DNA of 64,000 bases, taken from the NCBI GenBank assembly GCA_956465555.1, contig OY101129.1:310001-374000 (forward strand), given 5' to 3'. Under the pieces are notes generated by a model. The model was not told the origin of the DNA. It saw only the letters and a list, made by a program, of their open reading frames with translations, and made no database searches. Below are positions 11,187-21,549 of this stretch, one piece after another (positions within the stretch are counted from its first letter, which is position 1; every line of letters starts with the position of its first letter). A program made the position numbers and the translations under genes. The DNA comes from Nitzschia sp. pyKryTriq1. Taxonomy: Eukaryota; Bacillariophyta; Bacillariophyceae; Bacillariales; Bacillariaceae.

Positions 11187-12040
11187 TATTTTGGATGGAT
11201 GTTGGGTTTGAGTTTGGATCTTGCTTTGTTCTGTTGTCCTTGCAAAAAAATTCGATTCGAATCACCGTCTGAGACCTGCTCGGTATTTTTGTTTGATCGA
11301 ATGGAGGTAGGAGAGGAAATGCCCACAAAAAGTACTGGTGAGATGTTATTGTGAAGCCGTCATCGTCGTCATCGTCATCCGACTTTTCGCCTTCAAGTCT
11401 TCAAAGCCGCATAATAGGCCGCAGGAAAAGAACTTTCCATCGGATCCGGCAATGATGCGATGACGCACGATGCGATCCGCGATGATCGATGCTATTCTCT
11501 TGATAGGCAGACAGACCGAGTTTTGTCGGAGGGAGAAAAATAGTTACACGCGGAACCTTTTAACGACTCTCAAAGGCACTCTCACGATACTCGTACGGCG
11601 TATCGGCATACTCGTACAAAAGTATCGTGATCGTGGAAGCAGCACACACCATACCGGTACAGTACCTGGTACCTGGTACCGGCAGCAGTTATTGGATCTT
11701 GCTTGATTGCCTCCACGCGCACGCCCCCACATAGCCCCCCAGCCACCGCGACCTGGCCTCGCTACCCGAGTACTACGAGTACTCGTACGGACCTGACCTC
11801 CTTCCATCAGCCAAGACGGGGTCTCTCGCCTCATCAACACTGCCGGTGGTACATACCATCACAAACTATCACAACAGGCTGCACTCGTACCGATATAGAC
11901 TATACTGATACATCTTCTTGATTAGTAGCTTCTTGCTCCTCCTTGCAATTTTTAGGAGTAAACTTTTCACCTAGTAAACCTGGATCAAAAAGCTGGCGCA
12001 AGAACCAACAGAAAATATACATCATAACCGTGAAAAAATA
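11187..12040. promoter_or_regulatory. Divergent intergenic region between UPRT and an ELM2-like gene
   Basis: About 850 bases separate two genes transcribed away from each other, so both promoters should lie here. It holds a dense GTAC palindrome patch at about 11650-11690 (TACCGGTAC, GTACCTGGTACC) and GAGTACTCGTA near 11775. No ORF is convincing. Confidence 0.4.
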
Positions 12041-12415
12041 ATGGTGGACGTCGATCCTCCTGCAGGAGAAAATGCTGCTGACTCAACATCAGCAACATCA
12101 TCATCGCACGAACCTCCCCACCACCATGAAGAATCATCGGAGGAGCCGGAAAGCAAACGCAACAAGCGAGAATGGTTGGCTTTTCATGGAACACGGCATA
12201 CGAGGGTTGGGGATGAATTTCAAGTGACAAATTTGCCGGCTCCTGGCTCGTCGTCCACCAAAAATGAGGATGACGAGGGTGAAGATGAGGATGATTCCAA
12301 CAAGGACGTGGCCACGGGGGTGCTCGTTGAAGATGAAGAAGAAGGTTCGAGGAATGATAGTACCGGGGACAAAGATGCAATCGATACGCCAGAAGAAACG
12401 AGCACAGAAAAATGA
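12041..12415 (+). CDS. Small acidic protein with ELM2-like motif
   Basis: 124 aa from an ATG. The centre, HGTRHTRVGDEFQVTNLPAP, matches the opening of ELM2-type modules (RVG..FQ...P.P), which in chromatin proteins usually precede a SANT/Myb domain that recruits histone deacetylase. Here no SANT domain follows. The flanks are low complexity: a Ser/Pro/His-rich start with basic SKRNKRE, and an Asp/Glu/Asn-rich tail. It could be a short regulatory or decoy ELM2 protein, or a truncated relative of a longer gene. No intron is needed. The motif resemblance is visible; a chromatin role is inferred. Confidence 0.6.
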   Translation: MVDVDPPAGENAADSTSATSSSHEPPHHHEESSEEPESKRNKREWLAFHGTRHTRVGDEFQVTNLPAPGSSSTKNEDDEGEDEDDSNKDVATGVLVEDEEEGSRNDSTGDKDAIDTPEETSTEK

Positions 12416-13275
12416 AAAGTAACCGTCCAAATTGGAACGATCGTCACAATTCGAATTCAGCGAGAGTTGTCAGAATATTATTTATTGAGGTTCAAGCGTG
12501 ATCCATCCTGCAACAAAACGAGAACCGTAGCCAATCTCTGCTGATAAATCTAGGATCTTAGTATACTATACTAGTGTTTGACGAGTTCAGCATGCTCGTC
12601 ACCGAGATCACATTCCAAGCAAAGCAGAGCCCATACCCCATTATTTGATTCTGAGCACAGAGAAAACTACATAGTACTGTCGGAATTGTTTCAGTGCACC
12701 AACATGGATCGTATCCAGGGATAAATAATCATCCATGATGGACGATACAAAGAAGAATCCATGGATAAAGCGGCCATGGATACAAAGAATCCGATGGATA
12801 CAAAGAATCCATGGATATTCCACGGGTAGACTACAACATAAAATCTTCCATGGATAAAATCCATGGAAGAATATCCACCTAAAACCTCCAAAAGACAAAC
12901 TCTCTGAAAATTGCGAAAATCCACGCGATGGATAGGGTCTTCTTAGTCGAATCTGATCAAAGCAAGATGAATCAAATGGATCAAATATAGTCCGTCAGTC
13001 GTCAGTCGTCGTTAAAAGTCGTCTGTCTTGCACCCGTTTTCTCCACCGCACTTCCCGCACTCCACAAAATCTCTCTCCGCGATCGCGAATCATCATCGCG
13101 AGTCGCGTCGATGCGACGATGGGACGTTGTTTTGCTTGTTGATGCGATGCGATGGCGATGCTTCATCATGTCTGCGACGAGGTGAACTGCTGCACATTAT
13201 ATGAAGGGTGAAGGCTAAAAACACATCTCTTCTATTGATCGTCCATCGCCATCCCGATTCTTCTTTTACACTACC
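12416..13275. other. Intergenic with CCATGGAT hairpin/repeat cluster
   Basis: The first part is the 3' side of the ELM2-like gene. About 12735-12890 carries the repeat cluster described separately. The last 250 bases, before MetAP1, are rich in GCGATCGCGA and GATGCGATG words and are the likely promoter. Confidence 0.5.
12735..12890. repeat. GATGGATACAAAGAATCC tandem copies and perfect hairpin
   Basis: Two adjacent near-identical copies of an 18-base unit (GGATACAAAGAATCC plus GAT) sit near 12777-12812, preceded by a third degenerate copy. Downstream is a perfect hairpin with 12-base arms TCTTCCATGGAT / ATCCATGGAAGA and a 3-base loop (12844-12870), itself framed by GGATATTC / GAATATCC. All units share the palindromic core CCATGG. 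Confidence 0.75.
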
Positions 13276-14675
13276 ATGGCAACGGCAGGAACCATTTGCT
13301 CTTCACCCGGCTGCGGAAAGCCAGTCACCACCAACTTGGCGTGCCCCAAATGTATGCAACTGGGCTTGAGTCCTGCCTACTTTTGCACTCAAGACTGTTT
13401 CAAAGCCAGCTATGCGACGCACAAGCAGGTGCACACTCTCGCCAAGCAAATCATAGAGGCTCAAGGGTAAGTACGTAGTTACCTGTCTGTGCTGGAAGAG
13501 GGGCATTCGAATATTTCAAGGCGCCAAGGATATCGGCAGAGAACTTGACGATGATCCGTTGTCTGCGTTGAGACCGCCCTAGATGCATGTAGCGTTTTAC
13601 ACTCACTCTCCCATCTTGCATTGTTGTATTTTGCAGAGCGCAGCACAGAAAGACCCCGCCCCGTGATGGCGTCTCGTGCCCCGAAGATGCACCGCAAGAA
13701 ACCAAAATGAAATTGCCCGACTGGGCTACTTACTATAATTTTACGGGTGACCTTCGACCATCTCTCTACTCACCCAAGCGTACCGTTCCGAAAGGCATTC
13801 GCAAACCTGATTACGCCGATCATATCGCTGGGATCTCCGAGTGTGAACGGCAAGATAAGTCCAATCACAATTCGATTCGCATTTACACAAAAGAAGAGTT
13901 GGATGGTGAGTATGGTCTACGACATGCGTGCAAGATGGGCCGAGAAGTCTTGGACATTGCTGGAAAAGCATTGCGCCCTGGGGTGACAACTGATGAGATT
14001 GATCGGATAGTGCACGAAGCTTGTATCGAACGAAGTTGCTACCCTTCTCCCTTGAATTACTACAATTTTCCAAAATCGGTCTGCACTTCCGTCAATGAAG
14101 TCATCTGTCACGGGATTCCTGATTACAGAGAGATCCAAGATGGTGATATTGTTAATATTGATGTAACCACCTATAATTTGGGTGGATACCACGGGGATTT
14201 GAATGAGACTTTTTGCGTCGGAAATGTGGACGAAGATGGAAAACGGTTGGTCAAGACCTCGTTTGATTGTTTGTCGGCAGCCTTGGGCATGGTCAGGCCT
14301 GGAACACTCTATCGAGACTTGGGTACAGCCATTGAAAAGGTGGCCAAGTCGAACAAATGCTCCGTGGTCCGTACTTATTGTGGACATGGTATTGGAAGTT
14401 TATTCCATACCATCCCCAACATTCCTCACTACCACAAAAACAAGGCGAAAGGAACGATGAAAGTAGGCCACGTCTTCACAGTGGAGCCCATGATTAACTT
14501 GGGAACGTCCAGTGACACCACCTGGGGCGACAATTGGACGGCCGTCACCACGGATGGCAAGCGTAGCTCGCAATTCGAACACACTGTGGTGGTGACCGAG
14601 ACAGGATGCGAGATTCTCACGGCGAGAGAGAACGAACCCGTCATGACATGGAATCCAGACTTGAACTATCGCTAG
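13276..14675 (+). CDS. METAP1: Methionine aminopeptidase type 1
   Basis: Removes the initiator Met from nascent proteins in the cytosol. Two exons, 13276-13466 and 13637-14675 (409 aa), GT-AG intron in phase. Exon 1 encodes the MetAP1-specific C6H2 zinc finger ([32 protein letters not shown]), which docks the enzyme at the ribosome. The pita-bread domain in exon 2 carries the five metal ligands: Asp in VNIDVT, Asp in GYHGDLNE, His in [11 protein letters not shown], Glu in VEPMIN and Glu in SQFEHT. The start has a good context (ACCATGG). Tail-to-tail with the DUF6824 gene, 147 bases apart. Nothing is missing. Confidence 0.96.
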
Positions 14676-14822
14676 TATAGTAGCTAGTCACTCTTGACTA
14701 CGTACTATTGAAATAGAGATAATGATCACCAGTGAGGAACGGCAAAAATATGTCGATTGATTAGAGTGCTTTGTTTTTTCTATTTGCTTCCTCTCAGCGA
14801 CTTTGTGTAGCGAAAAATGTTT

Positions 14823-16693
14823 CTATCCCTTCTGCTGTAGCTTGGATAAATATGAGTCAATGATCCTTCGGCGTTCGTCTTCGGCTTGGAGCAGGGCCCT
14901 GATTTGTCCGTCTTGTAGTGGTCGCATTGTTTGGCTTGGCGCCAGATTCAATTGCTGCTCTGCTTGAATCTGCGGGGGCTGCTGCTGCCAGTTTGGCTTG
15001 TTTGGCTGAGATTGGTGGTGGTGCCCTACCGGCTGATGATTGCTGAACATAGGATTATTCATCTTGATGTTGAGGAACATTTGCTGATTTGCAATCTGTT
15101 GCGAAAAGTCTTTCTGCTGGTTTCCCCCTGACTTTGGTTGAGAATGGTGATGCTGGTGCCCTAGTACCGGCTGATGATTGCTGAAGATAGGATTCATCTT
15201 GATGTTGAGGAACATTTGCTGATATGCGATCTGTTGCGAAAAGTCTTTCTGCTGGTTACCCCCTGACTTTGGTTGAGAATGGTGATGCTGGTGCCCTACT
15301 GGCTCCTGATAATTGCTGAACATAGGATTCATCTTGGCATGATTGGTACCACCAGCAGGATCGTTCCCTGCTAACGACGGTTGATTAGTGATATCCATCC
15401 CTCCAGTCGAAGTTTCCACTCCTGATAGATACGGAAACATCCCTTGAATCGCGGCCATATACTGCTGCTGGTGGTGGTGGTGGTTAGTGGATGAATCACC
15501 ACCACGGTTGACAGCATTAGACGAAGAGATGCTGCTACTAGCCATATTGTTCTGTTGAGTGATCGTTGAGGCAAATAACTTCGCAACGTTTATATTCCCA
15601 TCCTGCTGCAAGATTGTTTCTCGAGCTGACTGCTGCAGAATCTGAGGCAAGGACGGCATGATGTTGAGGAGCATTTGCTGATTTGCGAAAAGTTGTGAAA
15701 AGTCTACCTGCTGCTGGTGGTTGCCACCCGACGATGGTTGTGCTGAATGCTCGCCGCCTCCTTGTTCGCCACCAGATAGGAGGTTACTTAGCGGCTGATT
15801 CATAAAAGAAGACGAGGCCCCATTCAGACGAGGATTCAATGGTGTCGGGAAGATGTCGACCATCATCATTGACGGCCCGTTGTTGTTGTCTGGCTGAAGA
15901 GGCTTGGTTGCACCAATGGAACCATTTGTGGTAGAACCTCCAGCCGTTTCTTTCCCCGCACGAGGATCAATATTGCTTCCTAGAATACTCTGTGAAGCAC
16001 CTGGATGAGGAGTTCCCACCGATTGTTTGTTCCAACTAGTATCCTGCCTATAAATAACAACGTAACGGATTAGAATAGGAAGTAACGAGCTGTTGCCCCG
16101 TCTCCGAAGAGGAGCTAGCAGTCGGCCACCAGGAGGAGGACCAACGAATAGCCTACCAACCTGCTATCTCTTCCAGCAATCACCCGAGGAGGAGGATTAA
16201 CACTCGACACTTACCTCTGTTTTCGAGATGCAGTATTGCCAGCTTCGCCAGCAGGAGGACTGCCGCGTTTATGGGATGATGCCACAGGCACCTTCTTGTA
16301 GTGAACGTAGCGTATTGCCTGCTTCGTTTTCTCCATCGCAACATCGTCTGTGACAACTTCGTATGTCGCGTTCCCGTTGAGCCCAAGCTTCTTTATCTCA
16401 CTTTTCTTCAGTTTTGTGAGAAACCGACCTTGCTTCGCCTGAATCGCCTTGACGGCTTTGCGGACAAGCCCCTTCTTCGCTTTTCGGCTGTTCGTAGAAA
16501 TATAAGCAGGTTTGAGGTCCTCGACAGCTTGGCGAAACTGGATATTTCCTTTGTGCATGGAGGGCCCAGTTCCTCGACCAAGAAGCACATCGCCAGAGCC
16601 CAACTCGGAGACATACACCCCCGTCCTTTCCCTTTGCACGTCGGCTCCTTCGTCGCTCGACTCATCGTCCGCCATCTTGCGGTCATTTGCCAT
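14823..16693 (-). CDS. DUF6824-domain Gln-rich protein, copy A
   Basis: Two exons on the minus strand, 16215-16693 and 14823-16047 (567 aa). The start MANDRK is the first ATG in a frame that otherwise opens with TTG. Residues ~33-140 form the DUF6824-type domain: GDVLLGRGTGPSMHKGNIQF, KPAYISTNSRKAKKGLVRK, GRFL, then YEVVTDDVAMEKTKQAIRYV. This domain is common in diatoms and is thought to be nuclear/DNA-associated, but its function is not established. The rest is disordered and rich in Gln, Asn, His and Ser. Residues from exon 2 contain a 45-residue tandem repeat (units 15198-15332 and 15063-15197, partial third unit) built on MNPxFSNHQ, HQHHHSQPKSGG and NQQKDFSQQIA. A paralogue lies 1.3 kb upstream on the same strand. 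Confidence 0.85.
14990..15332 (-). repeat. 135-base in-frame tandem repeat in DUF6824 gene A
   Basis: Two full units of exactly 135 bases (15198-15332 and 15063-15197) and a partial third encode a 45-residue repeat in the Gln/His-rich tail. The units keep frame and differ by only a few residues, which points to recent duplication or continuing length variation. Confidence 0.85.
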
Positions 16694-17972
16694 GATTGTT
16701 GCTGGGGTGATAAACAAGTGAAGTATGGTATCGCCTTTCGGAGTGTTTCATGGGCTGGTGGTGTTGAGTACTCGTATAGCGGATGGGTTCCAGGGCAGAA
16801 CTCGTCTCTGACGAACAAGATTCGTAACAGAAGTTACGCGGTGCAGGGTTCAGGAAAGGGAGCGGCGGGTGTTGACTTTTGGAAGTTTGTCCTGCGCTTG
16901 AAATGCTTTCCACGGTATACAGATTTGCTGATGCAACTACAGTAATATGATTGGAGTACTGTATTATATTTGACTTTAGTTGTCGCGGTCTTGCTCGTAC
17001 TGTACAAGTGGTCCTCTTTGAGCATTGCCGGTACTACTGAATGACAGTATTATTTGTGGCCGGGTCACACCAAACTATTGCGCTTTTCGACTCGTTCGGG
17101 CGGGAAGAGCAGCAATGCGTACTGCACTTTTTTGTGCGAAGAATTAAGTGCAGTCAGTTTTACGGAAGACATCGACAACTACTGCGATGCACTTGCTGTT
17201 GTGGGTTCGTTTCTACTACTTGTGCGATCTCGTATGTCACAACGAATCACCCGCCACTTATAAATAGAAAAGTGGCACCATAAGTAGTTCTCCAGGAATT
17301 TGTGATGATGGCCTCTTCACATTCTCCTTATACCATAATTAACAAATGACACCCTTCCGTCTTGGTGATGATTCCAAGATGATTCTTCCCATTCATTTCG
17401 CGGCATTTGAGTGAACTTTCACACAGAGAAAGATGTCAAAACAGCTGGAACATAAGCCTCCGAAGTGTGCTGGACAGAAGTAAGGCTGTTCTACATTTAA
17501 TAAAACAATAAACAGCAGAATTCTCATGCCGCACTAAATTCACTTCTCCGCCACAAAGTTAAAGTAGTATTATGGTATTTACCTAATAGTCTATGCATGT
17601 CATTTCAATGCTTCCTTTGTTCGAGCGGAGTATTTTTTGTCTTAAAAACTCTACTACTCTAGAGTACTAATATAGTCTATCTATTACTCTAGTAGCTATA
17701 TCGTTAAGCAGCGAAAAAGTGCACTGTCCAATTTAGTTACTACCTTGACGGTCGAGAGCAATGAATCTCTCTTCCGCCGGAACTAGTAGAGAGTAGAGAG
17801 AAACAGATGTCGAGGACCATAGCTACCGGTAGACGAGATGGCGACAAACGAGAGGCAGCAATCATCCAAAATTCAAAAATATTATTAGCATTATCCTTGG
17901 TCTTCCTTCTCCTTATCCTATTGCTGTGCTGGTGCTCATCGTCCTGGTGCTGCTGGACGACTGGAAATGCTG
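16694..17972. other. Intergenic between the two DUF6824 genes
   Basis: 1.28 kb with no supported gene. It should contain the promoter of DUF6824 copy A (right end on the plus strand) and the 3' UTR of copy B. Around 17650-17700 there is a CTAG/TACT-rich palindromic stretch (CTACTCTAGAGTA). Short open frames at 17041-17283 lack any recognisable features. Confidence 0.5.
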
Positions 17973-19913
17973 CTAGGGTCCGCCGCATTCACCGCCATCT
18001 TGTTGTTCTCCCTTTCGCTTCTCCTGCTGCTGCTGCTGCTGTGAGGAGGAGTTGTAGGACGCTCCACCACCACGAGCGGAGGGGGAGGTGCTAGTCGCGC
18101 TGGTCGTGCTGGTGGTGCCCGCCCCAGCAGCAGCACCAAGAACAAGAAGCTGTTCGAGTCCCAGCATTTCGCCGGACGACCGTTGTTGCAGCTGCTGCTG
18201 ATGGTACTGCTGGAGGAGCAACAAGGTTCTAAGTTCTTGCTCCTGCCGCTGCTGGTGGAAACCACCGCCACTAACAAGAGGAAGAATATTCGTCATCACG
18301 TCATTTGAGGAGACGTGAGCAAGATCATGCTCTTGTTGTTGTTGGGTGGCACCAGCAACCCCTCCTAGTCCAGCACCTCGACTCAAAGTCCCCCCTCCTC
18401 CCAAGAATAATCTTTCAATCAGGGTAGGGGGCTGGTGGCTATGAATCAGTGAAGATGGCACTCGTAGTAGTGGCGAGGAAGCGGCAGGAATGATGCTGTA
18501 TTGTCGTAGTAAAGAAGGATGGTTCTGTAATAGCGACGATGCTTGTTGTTGTTGTTGTTGATGGATGGCAGCTGTGGAAAGAAAATAGTTGAGCTGCTGT
18601 TGGTATTGTTCTCCTGCTGCCCCCTGTTGGTGAGGAGGATGCTCCTGCACCCCGATCGGTGTAGAAGTCGACACCCTCTTGATTTTGCCGCCTACACCAC
18701 CACGAGTTTGCTGCTGGTGCCGCTGCACTTGTTGTTGTCGCTGCTGCTGTCGGGGAAACGATGATGTTATCGCTGTGGTTGGTACTCCTCCTTCTTGTGA
18801 CCTAGCACCAACAGAGGAGGACAGAGCAGCCGCGGTATCTTGGCCACTCCAAAGGGCGGAAGAAGACGACGACAAGGCATAAACGTTCCTCTCCACACCT
18901 GTCGTCGGCGTTGGTACTTGCTCCTTCGTCGTAAAAATACGCCGCCTTTTCTTGCCTGGTTCTGAAGCAGACATGAGACCACCAGGAGCTCGCCCCTCCT
19001 CCGCATCGTCTATACATTGTTGTTTCTTGTAGTGGACATATCTGATGGCCTGCTTAGTCTTCTCAAAGGCTACCAAGTCATTGACAACTTCATAGTACAC
19101 CCTTCTTCTTTCGATTTTAGTAGTAGCCGTCGGTGCCAGGGTGGTGGCATCAATGGTAGCTGCAGTGCCACTGGACGTCTCGGCGACAGCTGCGGTCGTT
19201 TGTTCTACTTCGTCCGTCGTCGGTGCCGTGGTCCCCGTGTTGCTTCTTGTTGTCAAAAATGTATCAAAATCATTAGTTGTTACTGCTGTAGACGTACCGA
19301 GGGGTAGAGAAGAAGAAGGATACTTTTCGTCGTCGTCGTCGTCGTCCTCTGACTTCGCCGAGTCCTTCGATTGTCTTGTTGTTCTCGTTCTCAGAAACCG
19401 ACCACCCCTAGCTTGAATATCCTTCACAATATTGTGGACCAATCGGTTCTTCTCCTTGCGAGACGTCGTTGCAACATATGCGGGTTTCATTCTCTCGACG
19501 ATGTCGCGGAAGTATACATTTCCTCGATGGTTTGCAGGGCCCGTACCTCGGCCAAGCAATACATCGGGAGACTGCAATACTGTAACGACGGTGGGGAGAC
19601 TACTGTTGCTGCTTTCTTGTTGACGTAGAAGACGAGAAGATGAATTGCTGCCATTGCTTGCTGCTGCCGCATTGGCGGTGCCGCTTGGTGCTGCTTTTCT
19701 ATCCCTGTCGTCTTTGTGTTGCGGCTGCTGCTGTTCTTGCTGGAGGAGGATATTGGTCTTTTTCTCCTTCTTCTTAAGATCACCAGCAGCGTTCTCTCCG
19801 GTATATGTGTTGTCCAGGGACACCTTTCCATGAGCACGACTACTTGTACTCGTGTTGGTAGATGCTGATACTGAGGACGACGAACCGCCGTCCTCGTCTC
19901 CCTCCCGTTGCAT
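17973..19913 (-). CDS. DUF6824-domain Gln/Ser-rich protein, copy B
   Basis: 646 aa from ATG, no intron needed. The DUF6824-type domain is near residues 117-290: PDVLLGRGTGPANHRGNVYF, ERMKPAYVATTSRKEKNRLV, GGRFLRTR, then after a ~90-residue Ser/Thr/Asp insert, YYEVVNDLVAFEKTKQAIRY. The insert splits the domain, whereas copy A has only a short linker there. The rest is homopolymeric: Ser and Gln runs, Leu-Leu-Gln-Gln repeats, a Thr/Ala stretch near residue 240 and Gly-rich patches, consistent with an intrinsically disordered nuclear regulator with Q-rich activation-like segments. CAG/CTG-type triplet runs encode the Gln tracts and may be length-variable. Function unknown. Confidence 0.85.
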   Translation of the reverse strand: MQREGDEDGGSSSSVSASTNTSTSSRAHGKVSLDNTYTGENAAGDLKKKEKKTNILLQQEQQQPQHKDDRDRKAAPSGTANAAAASNGSNSSSRLLRQQESSNSSLPTVVTVLQSPDVLLGRGTGPANHRGNVYFRDIVERMKPAYVATTSRKEKNRLVHNIVKDIQARGGRFLRTRTTRQSKDSAKSEDDDDDDEKYPSSSLPLGTSTAVTTNDFDTFLTTRSNTGTTAPTTDEVEQTTAAVAETSSGTAATIDATTLAPTATTKIERRRVYYEVVNDLVAFEKTKQAIRYVHYKKQQCIDDAEEGRAPGGLMSASEPGKKRRRIFTTKEQVPTPTTGVERNVYALSSSSSALWSGQDTAAALSSSVGARSQEGGVPTTAITSSFPRQQQRQQQVQRHQQQTRGGVGGKIKRVSTSTPIGVQEHPPHQQGAAGEQYQQQLNYFLSTAAIHQQQQQQASSLLQNHPSLLRQYSIIPAASSPLLRVPSSLIHSHQPPTLIERLFLGGGGTLSRGAGLGGVAGATQQQQEHDLAHVSSNDVMTNILPLVSGGGFHQQRQEQELRTLLLLQQYHQQQLQQRSSGEMLGLEQLLVLGAAAGAGTTSTTSATSTSPSARGGGASYNSSSQQQQQQEKRKGEQQDGGECGGP

Positions 19914-19935
19914 TCTTCTTCTAAGTATTCTGCTT

Positions 19936-19966
<31 letters not shown>

Positions 19967-20645
19967 AGAGGGTATAACAGTCGCTGCTGGTGCCCAAACT
20001 CCAGCGTATACACGCAGCAGAGAGCAATGCCACAAGGGACCTACTAGAGTGGAAGGAGAAACGATCAAAGCCTCTGGGACGAGTATGGATGCTCATTCCA
20101 ACAGCCAAAAGAGCGAGGGAGGTGGGAGGTGGATGGAAGGTTACTCGTACGTGATGTACAAGTACCGGTATACAATTCGCAGTTGGGCAGTTATGTGGTT
20201 TGTCTCTCTGTGCTCGTCCAAGTACTTGTCTGAGCGATATAAGTGCCACGAGTTAAGTGCCATGAGGCTATAATAAGTTAAAATAATAATTAATAAACAG
20301 AGAACAGGCATATTGAAAAATTATCTTTAAAGTACGTGTTGTCGTTTTGGTTTTTTAGTTGCACCCCGGTACCAGTATGTGCTCGTCCGAAGAAACGTTC
20401 TGATTCCGAAAGTCGAAGCAAGATTCGCCGCGCCGGCCGCCGACGTTTCGCTCGAAGCGGCTTTAATCTACCGGTACTACTGTAGTCTACAGAAATAGGG
20501 TGGGGCTTATTATTTTGAACGGATTCGACCCGAACAATGAATTTCTCGTACCGGTAGCGGCTGTGCTGCATGCGCCTTGCTTGTATTCATTTTATTTCGC
20601 CGGCGAACGAATGCGTGGACGCGTTCCAGTGCACCGGACGTTCTA
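19914..20645. other. Intergenic, left flank of solo LTR
   Basis: Promoter side of DUF6824 copy B. Near 19935-19965 a GCTGTT repeat sits directly upstream of the start. TACCGGTA-type palindromes occur at about 20160, 20469 and 20548. No gene seen. Confidence 0.5.
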
Positions 20646-21170
20646 TGTCGTGAATTGGATTCGCGATGTACAGAAACAGTCCCAAATGGAGATCCAATCG
20701 GATGAGTCTGCGATTCAATCGGACGGTGGTCTTGGAAGCGACGTTCCAGCGGAAACTATTGTTTACTATACATGAAGAATGAACAATACAATCCAACGAT
20801 TGTGATTCCCTAAACGGAGCGAAAGGCTACCATAACAGGAAAGAATGTGGGATAGAGATATAGACAGTTGGGAGCGAATATTAGTATCTTCATCGCGGAA
20901 GATATGATTAATTGGATCCGGCAGTTCCAAGACTGATCGGCGAGAACAAAGATCCAATTCCAACAAATGGAGTTATCAAAGATAGAATAACATTGTCATA
21001 ATCTCGAGTTTGAGACGAAAGTTTACTTCACTTTACTTTACTTGAGATAGGTTCGTGCATCGGAAGATCAGACGAACTACTACTAGCAACACTACACGAC
21101 ACGGGACTGAGGAAGTAGTCCCACGAGTCATCAGTCAGCTGACGAAGTACAGACTACGGAGATTTCAACA
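20646..21170 (-). mobile_element. Solo LTR of a Ty1/copia-type retrotransposon
   Basis: 525 bases with TG...CA termini (TGTCGTGAATTGG at one end, CTCCGTAGTCTGT... complement ending TTTCAACA at the other), flanked on both sides by a 6-base target duplication GTTCTA (20640-20645 and 21171-21176). There is no internal region, so it is the product of LTR-LTR recombination. It is close to identical to the LTR segments of the relic at 45965-47396, which assigns it to the same family and suggests a fairly recent origin. The orientation is taken from the gag direction in that relic. Confidence 0.88.
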
Positions 21171-21549
21171 GTTCTACAGTATCGGTTTCTTTGCGTCTGT
21201 CCGTCTGTCTATCTGCCTAGCCATCGTCCGTTGACATCGATTTTTCCAGCCGTTACCTCGTTGGGCCGGCTGCGCTGGATGGGGTTGGTTTCGTCCTTGG
21301 TTTCGTCGTGTTTGCCGTCGTCGTTGATTCTTTCATCGCATGGGGCGCGCGGACGCGGGGGGGGGGATTAAGGAAGTCATCTCCCGTCATACTCGTACAG
21401 TATCACAGTACAAGTAGGTCATTATCCCATTTTCATGTTCAATTTATTTGCTAGACTAGCACTAAGTTGCGATCGTCGTCCACAAGCTTCCTCTAAGACT
21501 GACTGTGCTAGTCTAGTCTGCTGACTGGCTTCAGTTCCCAAAAAATAAA
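21171..21549. promoter_or_regulatory. Upstream region of the acidic ankyrin protein gene
   Basis: 379 bases between the solo LTR and the next start codon. It includes a run of G residues near 21357-21366 within a GC-rich patch and a GTAC-rich stretch (TCGTACAGTATCACAGTACAAG) just before the 5' UTR. The LTR sits close enough to influence this promoter. Confidence 0.35.

Noticed and set aside
20500-20966. Small ORFs repeated at 47076-47446
   Set aside because: They are translations of the shared LTR sequence, not genes.
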